Assembly (NCBI GenBank): GCA_002167265.1
Contig: NHDJ01000117.1
Location: forward strand, 8,885-18,744
Direction of reading: 5' to 3'
Source: Verrucomicrobia bacterium TMED56
GTDB taxonomy: Bacteria > Verrucomicrobiota > Verrucomicrobiia > Opitutales > Seribacteraceae
Length of the DNA stretch: 9,860 bases
Shown here: positions 1 through 8,300 of the stretch, piece after piece
Layout of the letters: every line of letters starts with the position of its first letter
How positions within the stretch are numbered: position 1 is the stretch's first letter
Notes under the pieces: model-generated
Told to the model about the DNA's origin: nothing
Databases searched by the model: none
What the model saw: the letters and a program-made list of their open reading frames with translations, nothing else
Translations under genes and position numbers: made by a program

Positions 1-1
1 T

Positions 2-223
2 TTGAAGACATTATTATCAGATAAAGAAATTGCGTCTGTATTGGGGGATTACACATTCTCGGTTTTTTCGATTTTGCTATCCAAAAAGAAGATCGAGCAC
101 CAAACTATAGAACTCGCTTATTCTCAACTTGAACAATTAATCTGGCAGTTAGAAGATTCCATTTTGGACATGAATCCGTCTGAGGATTTCATTACTGCTT
201 TCCTTTTAGGAAAAGTAAATTAG
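2..223 (+). CDS. Partial hypothetical protein (C-terminal part)
   Basis: This is an open frame of 73 codons running from the left edge to a TAG at 221-223. The first in-window start-like codon is TTG at position 2, so the real start most likely lies outside the window. The visible part is a mixed hydrophobic and charged sequence with an amphipathic, probably helical middle (residues about 28-57) and no signal peptide, membrane segment or motif I recognise. It is the only plus-strand gene supported here. It converges with the aminotransferase gene and the two stops overlap by 4 bp (220-223). No minus-strand frame competes with it over this stretch, and its codon use is compatible with the neighbours. 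The function is unknown and it could be a fragment of a larger protein. Confidence 0.5.
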   Translation: MKTLLSDKEIASVLGDYTFSVFSILLSKKKIEHQTIELAYSQLEQLIWQLEDSILDMNPSEDFITAFLLGKVN

Positions 224-1452
224 TCCAACTCTTTTCTAAGATTTACAAAAGCCTCCCGACTTCTTTCCATGGCATCAAGGAGTGTATCTTGTGTATGCGC
301 ATTACTAATAAACCAATTGTGATAGGGATGAAAAAACAAGCCCTCTTGCGATGCATACTCACAAAACTTTTGAATCAAAAATAAATTATCGTCTCCATTG
401 AACCATGGATATGGCATGGAAGGTGGACCAGTCATATTGAATTCAAAACCATTATCGTTTGCTATGTCTTCGATACCTTCACAAAAAAACTTGCCTTTTT
501 GCAGGACACTTTGAGCCACATTTCTTTCTTCAGAGATTCTAAGAGAATAAAGTGCAGCAGTCATAGAAACCGCATCGTTCCAACAACTTCCCGTAAGGAA
601 AACATCGGAGGCAGCTTTCTTAAGAAAATCCCCACCAACACATGCTGAAATTGCATACCCGTTACCCAAGGCTTTTGAATAGACTGAGAGATCAGGTGTA
701 AAATCGAAAAAACAATGAGACCCCCCGCTATGGAGGCGCCATCCGCACCTTACATCATCCAAAATAAGAATAGCGTCATTTTCATTACATAGAGTTCTAA
801 CCCCTTGCCAAAATTCTTTGTTGGGCATTTCTGAAGCAGCAAAGGAAGCATGATGATAAGGAGTTAAAATCACTCCAGCGATCTTGTTCGAAAATTTGGC
901 AAACAAATCTTTAAGCTGTCCTAATTCATTCCACTTAAACTCTAAAATATCCGATCGATCGGATGGAATCCGTCCTCCCATTCCTGGATCACACCATGCA
1001 TCAACTCCATGATAGGCATTTCCAGCTTTAATAATAAAGGGTTTCCTCGTGAATTCCCGTGCCACTCGAATAGCCCAAGTGGTTAAATCGGAACCATTTT
1101 TTGCAAAAACAGCCCAATCTGCAAATTCAATTAGAGAAGTAAGTTTTTCGGCTAATTCAACAGTTACCTCATGAGGATTATTGAACACAGAACCATTCTT
1201 CCTAATTTGATCAACCGCTGATTCAATCGATGGTTCACGATAACCATGTATGATTGCTCCATAAGCACACATGAAATCAATCCATTGATTACCGTCAACA
1301 TCTTCAAATTTATAACCGTTTGCTTTTCGAGTAAAACTCGGGAAATGCCTTGGTAAGGAAGAAGCAGGTGAAGTGTGACCATAGGTACCTCCAGGAATTA
1401 CCTTAGTCGCTCTGTCAAACAACCGATCAGATGTCATGCGCTTCTTATTCAT
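220..1452 (-). CDS. Class III PLP aminotransferase, glutamate-1-semialdehyde aminomutase-like
   Basis: A 410-residue PLP-dependent enzyme of aminotransferase class III (fold type I), close to the family's usual length. Visible landmarks are the N-terminal IPGG (19-22); the substrate-side DVDGNQWIDF segment (51-60), typical of this class; NGSDLTTWAIRVAR (119-132), the PLP-phosphate helix; AYHG (146-149), whose aromatic residue stacks on PLP; LDDV (231-234), whose first Asp should bind the pyridine nitrogen; and SKALGNG (259-265), with Lys260 as the Schiff-base lysine. All key residues are present, so it should be active. It resembles glutamate-1-semialdehyde aminomutase and the relatives found in surface-polysaccharide clusters. 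No other heme gene is seen here, so I infer an amino-group transfer or migration on a sugar or small molecule linked to the upstream glycosyltransferase. The start is fixed by a 4-bp ATGA overlap with the upstream gene; Met6 is an alternative. Substrate unknown. Confidence 0.85.
   Translation of the reverse strand: MNKKRMTSDRLFDRATKVIPGGTYGHTSPASSLPRHFPSFTRKANGYKFEDVDGNQWIDFMCAYGAIIHGYREPSIESAVDQIRKNGSVFNNPHEVTVELAEKLTSLIEFADWAVFAKNGSDLTTWAIRVAREFTRKPFIIKAGNAYHGVDAWCDPGMGGRIPSDRSDILEFKWNELGQLKDLFAKFSNKIAGVILTPYHHASFAASEMPNKEFWQGVRTLCNENDAILILDDVRCGWRLHSGGSHCFFDFTPDLSVYSKALGNGYAISACVGGDFLKKAASDVFLTGSCWNDAVSMTAALYSLRISEERNVAQSVLQKGKFFCEGIEDIANDNGFEFNMTGPPSMPYPWFNGDDNLFLIQKFCEYASQEGLFFHPYHNWFISNAHTQDTLLDAMERSREAFVNLRKELD
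1449..1452 (-). other. ATGA overlap, SCP2-like gene stop / aminotransferase start
   Basis: The same four-base overlap links the SCP2-like gene to the aminotransferase. Two consecutive ATGA junctions argue that the three products are made together. Confidence 0.8.
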
Positions 1453-2132
1453 TTGAAGAAAGATAGTTCAGAAAATGCAAAGCGTGAGGCATAACCAATT
1501 TTATCAATTAATGGAATACGCCCCTTTACCAAAAACTCACCTAAAGCAGTTGCTCTGTTGTGGTCAAGAATACCCAAACAAGATTCAATTCCAGTCAAAA
1601 TATCTTTAAACCCTAACCTAACACTAGGAGTATTATTAATTTTCCCACTTTTAACCACCCATAACTCATCGCTATTTTTTAATATAGAAGCAAGCACACT
1701 TCCATCTTCATTTAGAAAGAATTGAGCATGTCCACTCTCGATTTCAAACATACCTCGAATTTTAAAATGATAATTCATGTAACAAGCCGTCACCTCCAAT
1801 CCGACTATAAGCATAAGATCGAGTTGGCGTCTTGAAACTAGATTACTTTTTAAATGTCTAGAAATTCCTAGCAGTCTTGCAATTCTCTTTGTCGAGAGTA
1901 ACGGAGAACCTAAGATGCTTTTGAGACATGGTATTGCCCTCCCCCCTTCACTTGCGATAAGAAGACTGGTTTCCGAGAAAACCAAGGGATTTTTTTTTCC
2001 AAAGCCAACCCTTTTTCCATCCAACAGGGAAGGGTACAAACAACATCTCCCTTTTTTTTCTAATATAAGATTTGCAGCATTTAATGCTCTTGCAATAGCC
2101 CATACCCTTACCTTTTCCGAATCAATCTTCAT
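1449..2132 (-). CDS. Hypothetical protein with SCP2-like C-terminal half
   Basis: A 227-residue protein without an obvious signal peptide. The C-terminal half (about 130-215) has the layout of an SCP2-like (sterol carrier protein 2) lipid-binding domain: beta strands around GHAQFFLNEDGSVLASI and DELWVVKSGK, a VRLGFKDI segment (171-178), then a helix, and the closing pattern ALGEFLVKGRIPLIDKIGYA (196-215), which matches the usual 'a...G.i.v.Gd..l...l'. That assignment is by eye. The N-terminal half (1-129) is not recognised; it is basic and contains CLYPSLLDGKRVGFGKK (31-47). The gene overlaps both neighbours by 4 bp (ATGA), so it is probably translated together with the glycosyltransferase and the aminotransferase. 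A lipid-binding or lipid-presenting partner of the glycosyltransferase is an inference. Two A-tracts (A9 and A8 on the coding strand) lie early in the gene. Confidence 0.75.
   Translation of the reverse strand: MKIDSEKVRVWAIARALNAANLILEKKGRCCLYPSLLDGKRVGFGKKNPLVFSETSLLIASEGGRAIPCLKSILGSPLLSTKRIARLLGISRHLKSNLVSRRQLDLMLIVGLEVTACYMNYHFKIRGMFEIESGHAQFFLNEDGSVLASILKNSDELWVVKSGKINNTPSVRLGFKDILTGIESCLGILDHNRATALGEFLVKGRIPLIDKIGYASRFAFSELSFFK
1990..2059 (-). repeat. Two A-tracts (A9 and A8) in the coding strand of the SCP2-like gene
   Basis: Nine T on the plus strand at 1990-1998 and eight at 2052-2059, read as A9 (Lys-Lys-Asn) and A8 (Glu-Lys-Lys) in the gene. Similar A8 tracts lie in the glycosyltransferase at 2167-2174 and 2974-2981. 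Tracts of this length can slip during replication or transcription. AT-richness alone could also explain them. Confidence 0.5.
2129..2132 (-). other. ATGA overlap, glycosyltransferase stop / SCP2-like gene start
   Basis: The ATG of the SCP2-like gene and the TGA of the glycosyltransferase overlap by four bases, the classic coupling arrangement. The preceding bases are AT-only with no Shine-Dalgarno sequence, so translation of the downstream gene probably depends on ribosomes finishing the upstream one. Confidence 0.8.
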
Positions 2133-3235
2133 GAATGAAATTTAAAATTAAATATCTCATCAATAATTTTTTTTGAACAAGCTGTATACTTTTCTTTAAA
2201 TGGTGGCATGATTTCCCTGTACAAATATTTAAGTTGGTTTGGAGAATTTGAAATTAAGAGATTTTGACAATTTTTACGCCAAAAGTTCAAATTGTTTTCT
2301 TCCTGAGGCATCATTCCTTTACTGGTGTCAAAAATCATCGGCGTATTGGTCGCAATTGCTTCTGAACTAAGTCCTGCACCTGCTCTTCCGTATATCCAAG
2401 AAGATAAATACAATAGAATCGACATCTCATTTCCATTTAAATGAGCTAACGGAATGATTTTAAAGTTTGTTGTCACAGGCAATTTTTGGATTTTGGAAAT
2501 CAATGACTGATTTGATCCACACAGTGCAATAATCTGCCCTTTAAATTCAGACTGAGATAGACTAGCAATTGCATTTACATGATTGTTCACTCCATTTGCG
2601 CCGGTAGCCAAAACACCCATTTCTTGCTGATCAGAAATTCCATACTTCAGTAGGAATTTCGAAATAGAACTTACACTTGGGGACAAATAAAAAGGCCGCC
2701 TTAATAAAGGACCTAATACGGCACATTTCCCTTCAGGCATGCCTCTTAAAATGGCAGCATCGACAGTCTCTTTAAATGGTCCAAAAAATCGATCCGCACT
2801 CGGGTTAATCCAATGCTTACTAAAACCAACCCCATCAGCTAATTCCCCGCAAAATATAAAGAATTTCGGTAATTTTGAGAGATTGGAAAAGATCAAATCC
2901 TTGAACCCATGATTCAAATGAGCATGCACACTAATAATTATATGGGGAGAGAATCCTCGGACAACCCGGAGTATTTTTTTTCTGCCTAGTATATCTGACT
3001 CTCGATTATGTAAACTCGCAGATTCTAAGAATTCAAAGTAGATACGATGAGTTCTCGGGTAAAACCGTTGTATCCAATTGTAAAGATTTGAGCCGAATCG
3101 ATAAATCCATGGTCCATCCTCAAGTGGTCTTAAAATTAAAGATTCAAAGCCCATAGCATCAGAAATTTCTTCCAAAGCTTTGGCTCTCATTTCATGGCCA
3201 CCACCTGTTTTGGCACTCAGTATCAAGAGTTTCAT
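2129..3235 (-). CDS. MGDG synthase / GT28-like glycosyltransferase
   Basis: A 368-residue GT-B fold glycosyltransferase related to monogalactosyldiacylglycerol synthase and processive diacylglycerol glucosyltransferase (UgtP), with MurG as a distant relative. The N-terminal domain begins with MKLLILSAKTGGGHEMRAKAL (1-21), the glycine-rich acceptor-side loop of the MGDG synthase family. HWINPSADRFFGP (141-153) matches the family segment where the two domains join. LATGANG (209-215) starts the donor-binding domain. GRAGAGLSSEAIATNTP (283-299) and PQEENN (310-315) match the C-terminal nucleotide-sugar-binding signature, usually GG.t.sEa...g.P and GQEE.N. The enzyme probably acts at the inner membrane face, transferring a sugar from a nucleotide donor to a lipid or hydrophobic acceptor; donor and acceptor cannot be read from sequence. 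It opens the coupled trio (ATGA overlap downstream) and lies 44 bp after the DUF1015 gene. It contains two A8 tracts. Confidence 0.85.
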   Translation of the reverse strand: MKLLILSAKTGGGHEMRAKALEEISDAMGFESLILRPLEDGPWIYRFGSNLYNWIQRFYPRTHRIYFEFLESASLHNRESDILGRKKILRVVRGFSPHIIISVHAHLNHGFKDLIFSNLSKLPKFFIFCGELADGVGFSKHWINPSADRFFGPFKETVDAAILRGMPEGKCAVLGPLLRRPFYLSPSVSSISKFLLKYGISDQQEMGVLATGANGVNNHVNAIASLSQSEFKGQIIALCGSNQSLISKIQKLPVTTNFKIIPLAHLNGNEMSILLYLSSWIYGRAGAGLSSEAIATNTPMIFDTSKGMMPQEENNLNFWRKNCQNLLISNSPNQLKYLYREIMPPFKEKYTACSKKIIDEIFNFKFHS

Positions 3236-3279
3236 GATAACACCAAACTGAATTGATAATTGAGAGTAAAATTAAAGAC

Positions 3280-4518
3280 CTAAACTAATTCATGGATAAA
3301 TAATCCACTCCTAAGTTTGGGTTCAAACCAAGTGGTTTTGGGCGGCATTATTTGCCCGTCATCAGCTATCGAAAGCAATTCACTCATAGAAACTGGGAAA
3401 AGTGAAAATGCTGCTGCCATTTCTCCAGAATCCACCCTCATTTCCAGCTCTTTCAAACCACGTATACCACCAACAAAATCAATCCTCTCATCTTTTCTAA
3501 GATCAGTTATTCCTAAAACGGGTTCAAGCACATGATCTGATAAGTAACTAACATCCAAATTTTCTACTACACTTTCAGAAGAAATTTTCGAAATGGCTTG
3601 GAGTCGGAACCATTTTGCATCAACAAAAAGTCCAAATTCACCTTTCTTTTTAGGTTTGTATCTATCAGGAACCTGTTCGATCAAGAAATTTTCGCTCAAA
3701 GCCTCTAAGAATTCTTCTGGAGTGTGGCCATTTAAATCTCGAACCACTCTATTATAGTCAAGGATTTCAAGCTCCTTGTCAGAAAATAGAACCGCAAGAA
3801 AATAGTTATACTCTTCACTTCCATCGTGATTGATATTATTTTCTTTTCTTTCCTTCCCAACCCTTGCCGCAGCTGCTGTTCTGTGATGACCATCTGCAAC
3901 ATAAAGAGCAGGCACTTCCCTGAACAGTGATTCAATTAAACTTATGTTAATTAAATCTTTCACAATCCATAACTCATGCCTAACATCATCATCAGAGACA
4001 AAATCATACTCGGACTTATCCTGAGTAATTAATTCAATCAAATTAGAAATTTCAGGGTTATTTCTATATGAGAAAAATACTGGCTCAGCATTGGCGTTCA
4101 TTGTTTCCACATGATTTACACGATCATTCTCTTTAACCGTCCTGGTCAATTCATGCTTTTTAATTTTTCCATCATAATATTCCTCGAAGCTACAACATCC
4201 AGTAATTCCAGTCTGCATGCGACCTTTCATAGTTAACCTGTAGATATAGAAACAAGGTTGTGAGTCTTGTATAAGAACCTTTCTTTCTTTTAGTTCGCTG
4301 TATTTTAGTGCACCCTGCTGGTAAACTGCATCCGAGTAAGGATCAATACCAACGGGTAAATCGATCTCCGGTTTCACAACCCTAAGAAAGGATATGTCAT
4401 TACCTTCAGCCTCTTTTTTTGCCTCTAATGAGTTGAGGACATCGTATGGTCTAGAAGCCACCAAATGAGAATATTCTGACTTTGGTCGAACCGCTTGGAA
4501 GGGTTTAAAAGTTGCCAT
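3280..4518 (-). CDS. DUF1015 family protein
   Basis: A 412-residue cytoplasmic-type protein of the DUF1015 family, at the family's normal length. Marks of the family are the N-terminal FKPFQAVRP (4-12) followed by SRPYDV (22-27), KKHELTRTVKENDRVNH (120-136), and the central ADGHHRTAAA (208-217), the most diagnostic signature, with conserved Asp, His-His and Arg that look like a catalytic or ligand site. From family knowledge, DUF1015 proteins have been compared with ParB/Srx-fold free-serine kinases, but no activity is settled for most members, so I make no reaction claim. The gene lies 39 bp downstream of csrA and 44 bp upstream of the glycosyltransferase, in the same direction, so it may be cotranscribed with either. 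No Shine-Dalgarno sequence precedes the ATG. Role in this context unknown. Confidence 0.85.
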   Translation of the reverse strand: MATFKPFQAVRPKSEYSHLVASRPYDVLNSLEAKKEAEGNDISFLRVVKPEIDLPVGIDPYSDAVYQQGALKYSELKERKVLIQDSQPCFYIYRLTMKGRMQTGITGCCSFEEYYDGKIKKHELTRTVKENDRVNHVETMNANAEPVFFSYRNNPEISNLIELITQDKSEYDFVSDDDVRHELWIVKDLINISLIESLFREVPALYVADGHHRTAAAARVGKERKENNINHDGSEEYNYFLAVLFSDKELEILDYNRVVRDLNGHTPEEFLEALSENFLIEQVPDRYKPKKKGEFGLFVDAKWFRLQAISKISSESVVENLDVSYLSDHVLEPVLGITDLRKDERIDFVGGIRGLKELEMRVDSGEMAAAFSLFPVSMSELLSIADDGQIMPPKTTWFEPKLRSGLFIHELV

Positions 4519-4557
4519 ATTAAAAATTAAGGAGACATGCTCACAATGAATGTGGCA

Positions 4558-4848
4558 TCAAACTTTTTTCTGCCCTGCTCTTTTTGCCCTGACTTTTTCA
4601 ATCAACCTCTTGGCAGAATCAGCTGCCAAAGTGCTTTTCAGGTTAGTCGCCGCTTGGGCAGGTCCAGAAACAGCCGCTGCAATATTTGAGCTTTGCATTT
4701 CATCTAAGATTTCTTTTCTAAGAATAGAAATAGACCGTGGTGCGGAAATTCCTATTTTCACAGAATCTCCTTCAATCTTTGTGATTGAGATTTCTATCTG
4801 ATCCCCAATGCTGATCGCTTGGTCTACTTTTCGGGACAAAACAAGCAT
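4558..4848 (-). CDS. csrA: Translational regulator CsrA with C-terminal extension
   Basis: A 96-residue CsrA/RsmA, a homodimeric RNA-binding protein that recognises GGA motifs near ribosome binding sites and represses or activates translation. The core is standard: MLVLSRK (1-7), SIGDQIEI (13-20), a five-strand beta core, and [14 protein letters not shown] (34-47), including Arg44, the key RNA-contact residue in characterised CsrA. The core ends near residue 53. About 40 more residues follow: an Ala-rich stretch (57-68) and a basic, helical-looking tail (about 74-96) rich in Lys and Arg. Typical CsrA is about 60-75 residues, so this one is long. It lies 19 bp downstream of fliW, whose product antagonises CsrA in other bacteria by binding its C-terminal region. 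The start is the only one that gives the conserved N-terminus; there is no Shine-Dalgarno sequence. Confidence 0.95.
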   Translation of the reverse strand: MLVLSRKVDQAISIGDQIEISITKIEGDSVKIGISAPRSISILRKEILDEMQSSNIAAAVSGPAQAATNLKSTLAADSAKRLIEKVRAKRAGQKKV

Positions 4849-4867
4849 ATAGCAAAAAACTTATTCA

Positions 4868-5323
4868 TTAGGAACCCTCATTGTTCAGGTCGAGAACATG
4901 GCGAGCCGAATATTCCTCGTGATTGTTGATGATGCATTGCTTTGCCACTAGGGATAATCTGTTTACGATTATCGGACCTACAAGATTAAGCGATATGATC
5001 CCTGGTTGGTCTGGAGAAAGAGTGACTATGTTAAGAATCATAGTATCTTCTGGACCAGAAACGCCGAGAACCCCAACATCAGAATCAGTAATTTCAACAG
5101 AGTAATCTGGAATAATTCCACCAGGTTCAAGCACAATAAAAGCTAACCCATCTTTCTTATCCTCTCTAAGCCACATAAAAGGAAGTTCCTCTTGGTCAAA
5201 AACCAACTCCATTTCCCTAAGATCAGAAAAACCAAAGAGACCTTGTGGTAAACTCAGGTGATTCCTCGATTCGGCACTGCCAATTTCTGGATTACTTGAG
5301 TCTTCGTCGAGCTTTAACTTCAT
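4868..5323 (-). CDS. fliW: Flagellar assembly factor FliW
   Basis: A 151-residue FliW, normal length for the family. It shows LPQGLFGFSDLREMELV (25-41), the PFMWLRE segment (48-54), LAFIVLEPGGIIPDYSVEI (60-78), and the late NLVGPIIVNRLSLVAKQCI motif (113-131), close to the family pattern 'NL.aPiviN.....g.Q'. FliW is a cytoplasmic protein that binds either flagellin or CsrA. When flagellin is exported, FliW is released, binds CsrA and relieves translational repression (established in Bacillus subtilis). The gene is preceded by flgL (15 bp gap) and followed by csrA (19 bp gap), the usual order in bacteria with this circuit. There is no Shine-Dalgarno sequence. The residues before about 20 are acidic and poorly conserved, so a slightly later start cannot be excluded. 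Confidence 0.95.
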   Translation of the reverse strand: MKLKLDEDSSNPEIGSAESRNHLSLPQGLFGFSDLREMELVFDQEELPFMWLREDKKDGLAFIVLEPGGIIPDYSVEITDSDVGVLGVSGPEDTMILNIVTLSPDQPGIISLNLVGPIIVNRLSLVAKQCIINNHEEYSARHVLDLNNEGS

Positions 5324-5338
5324 AACGATGAATAAAGA

Positions 5339-8300
5339 TTAAAGATAGTTAAGTAGAGAATTGTTAAGCATCTGGGACCCTACCTGCATAGCCGCTTGGT
5401 AAGAAGTAGATATCCTCGTCAACCTCATGATGGCTTCTGAAAGATCGATTTCCAAGTCATTCGAAATCTGCTTATCAATTGACATGGAATATTCTTCGTC
5501 ATGTGAATTAACAGATTCGATCCTTACCATAGAAGCAGTTAATTCACCCATCTTATTTACAATATCATCTTCTAAAGAAGAAAGCTTTTTCTCAGCCGCA
5601 AAAACTTCATCGGCAAAATCAGATGATGTGGAATTCGATAATCCAGTTCTTAAGTCAATCAAGGACTTAACGACATCAGCAAGATTCTTAGTGCCATCCT
5701 CAGAAGCATCCAAGAGAAAACTTAAATCAGCATCAGAACCTACGGTAGCACTAGAATTTTTAGCTCCACCAAGGTAACTAACGTTCAAAAGATTTCCATC
5801 TTGATCACGATGATCCAAAAATGTTTTTACACCAGTAGCAAATGAGAAAGTATCCCCTGTTTTGGGAGTGGTAGAGGATACATTATTCTGACCAGAAGAA
5901 ATCGTTAGGCCCTCAAAACCAGAAACAAAATAAGAGCCATTCGTATTATCTTCCTGCCAAATAATCTTAGCACTTAGCACACTTCCATCCGCAAGGTCAA
6001 CCTCCACATTTTGGAAGTCAGAGTGAATGGTACTAGAAGATGTTGATGAACCAAAAAAGTATTGACCACGATCGGCAACGCGTAAGCCGACCACTTCTCC
6101 GTTTGCATCAACAACTGCTTCGGCTGACGCTTGGACTCCACTAGTACCTGCTGCAGGCAGTCGAACAGCAGGTTGATTTTGATTATCAATCTTAAAACTT
6201 AAAACATGGTTTAAATCACCCTCTTCAGTAAGTTTTGCCCAAAAAGTATTTTTGACGGATTGTCCATTTTCATTTAAATAAAACTCATCGTCGGGAAAGA
6301 CTGCGAACTGACCTTGAAAATTACCTAACTCATCTTCAACTGTGATAATACTTTTTAAATTATCCTGTCTAGATTGATAATAGGAACCCTTGTAAAAGAC
6401 AATTTCACCCGAGTCATAAGTATCGTTGGAAGACCAGGCCGAACCTTGATCAGTAACCGAAGCATTTACCTCTTCAAAGAAAATGTTACCTGCTAATACT
6501 GACTCTCCATTATAATCGTCCTTTGCCACATAGTAGCGATCAATTGGCAAATTGTTGTTGTTGGTGTCATATGACCTGTGAAATAGAATATCGCCTTTTT
6601 TGCCGGAAACTGTGCTGTTATCCATCAAAACTTTTTCGAGGCCTTTTTTGGGTAAACCGTTTGGCAATAAGAAAAGTCCTCCTCCTTCAAGATTTGTTGC
6701 AGATAATGAGTTCCAAGCATTTGAGTCCAAATTCGTTTCATCTGTAACTAGGAAATATCTTCCCTCATGCAGGACAACTGCACCATTCGTCAGAGCAGAA
6801 GGATCAACAGTCGAATCTATGATATCTCCTTTGACATATTGTCCATTAATTATTTCACCATCCTTACCAGCTGCCACAATGCGATATTTTTGACTGGCTT
6901 GATCAAATACAGTGGTGGCTGAGGACTCAGACCCCTCCACTGCGAAACGGGAAACAGGATAAACAATCTGTTTAACAAGTGCTGCCGCGTCTAAGGTCAG
7001 GTCAGCAATAGAGTTTTCATAAGTCTTGGACTCAAGAAGTATGTCTTCTGTGTGAAATTGTGCATCAAGTTGTTCATCAAAGAGTCTCCCGTCGGGAGAT
7101 AAAAAATAAATCCTATTCTCAGTTGCGGTGGAAGATAGATTCCAGTCTTCTCTATTTGTATCGTAATCGGAAGGCAATTGCTTCCAGTAATTACCTTCCA
7201 AACCTGGTTTCCTATTGAAATTGGTATCTATTTGAGACTCCCAAAGGTTACCATCATGCATGACTAACTCACCTAATTCATATTGGGACAGTCGTTTCCA
7301 TGGATCAGCGTGCTCTATATTTAATGTCGAGGATCCTTGAATTGACTCAGATTCCACCGAAACATCACGACTCCAATTCATTACAGGAGCAGCACCAACG
7401 GGTTGCCATCTATTTTGTATGACATAGTCATCCACCATTAAACTGTCGAACTCATCTACAGGTTGTCCATATTTTGTTCCAGAAACATAAAAATTCGCCA
7501 AATCCGAGATGCGAATGTCATCATTAGTTGGAGAGGAAGATCGCCTCCAAACTCCATCCGAATTCAATTCCATCGGTTTTAGGTAACCCGTCATGGGAAG
7601 GAGGGAATCGGAAGTATCCTGATAATAAACAAATGAGTAATCGCCACCTTTGAGGGCTTCACCAGTTAGAGACTGAACTTCAGCATCTGACAAATTGAAA
7701 ACTAGATCACCATTATTATAAAATTCATCATAAGCATCCTTCCAAACTATATCTTGGTCACTTACATCCAAGTCTGACCACCCTTTAACATCAACCGGCA
7801 CTAGTCTTGAAGAATACTCAGCTCTGTATTTTTGAATAGCTTTGCTGTCCAAAGAAATCTGAAATTGAGTTTGATCGAAAGACTGAGAACCGACTTCAAA
7901 AACTTCGTTCCTGACAACTTCCTTTTCTTGCTCGGTCAAATCCTTAAAATCAACGCCCGGGTACCTCACCGCAGTCTTTTGGGCTATCTTATCTTCGACT
8001 TGTTCAGGAAAGTAAGTAGATGGATTCCACTGGGAGATGTAACTTACTGAAGAATGATATTTTTCACCAACCGTTCCATAAAACAAAAGATCTCCGTTAT
8101 TGGAAATCTTTGAAGTCAAATTAGCATTTGAATTTCTTACATTTGGAGATTCACCCCCCCGAACATAGGCTCTATACCAAGGGAAGTCCGGGTCTGGCGA
8201 AATCGGGTCTGGAAGTCTTGGAGACTGATCCAGTGATCCAGTGTCATTGTTCACAAGATCACGCACAATTTCGCTTATTTTTGATGTGGTCAAGCCATCC

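Noticed and set aside
198..215. A small stem-loop (TTTCC/GGAAA) near the convergent gene ends, considered as a terminator.
   Set aside because: The stem has only about five pairs, has an AT-rich loop and lacks a U-run on either strand.
951..962. A perfect 12-bp palindrome CCGATCGATCGG.
   Set aside because: It lies inside the aminotransferase coding region and encodes ordinary residues (Ser-Asp-Arg-Ser-Asp); nothing suggests an operator.
1915..2145. A 76-codon plus-strand ORF opposite the SCP2-like gene.
   Set aside because: It is antisense to a gene fixed by ATGA overlaps on both sides; its translation is low-complexity Phe/Pro-rich sequence from the A-tracts.
3236..3279. The 44-bp gap upstream of the glycosyltransferase, considered as a promoter or terminator.
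   Set aside because: It is AT-rich with a short AATT-GAT-AATT symmetry but has no clear -35/-10 pair at proper spacing and no stable hairpin with a U-run.
4530..4689. Plus-strand AAGGAG followed by an ATG at 4546 opening a 47-codon ORF.
   Set aside because: It runs antisense through the end of csrA, the protein looks random and Cys/Arg-rich, and the spacing to the ATG is too long.
4846..4868. A 14-codon minus-strand ORF starting with the ATG that overlaps the fliW stop (TAATG) and ending inside csrA in another frame.
   Set aside because: It has no coding support and such short ORFs arise by chance in AT-rich DNA. A coupling role for csrA is possible but cannot be shown.
8226..8243. Tandem 8-bp repeat TGATCCAG within flgL.
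   Set aside because: Only two and a quarter copies, in frame with normal coding sequence; most likely chance.
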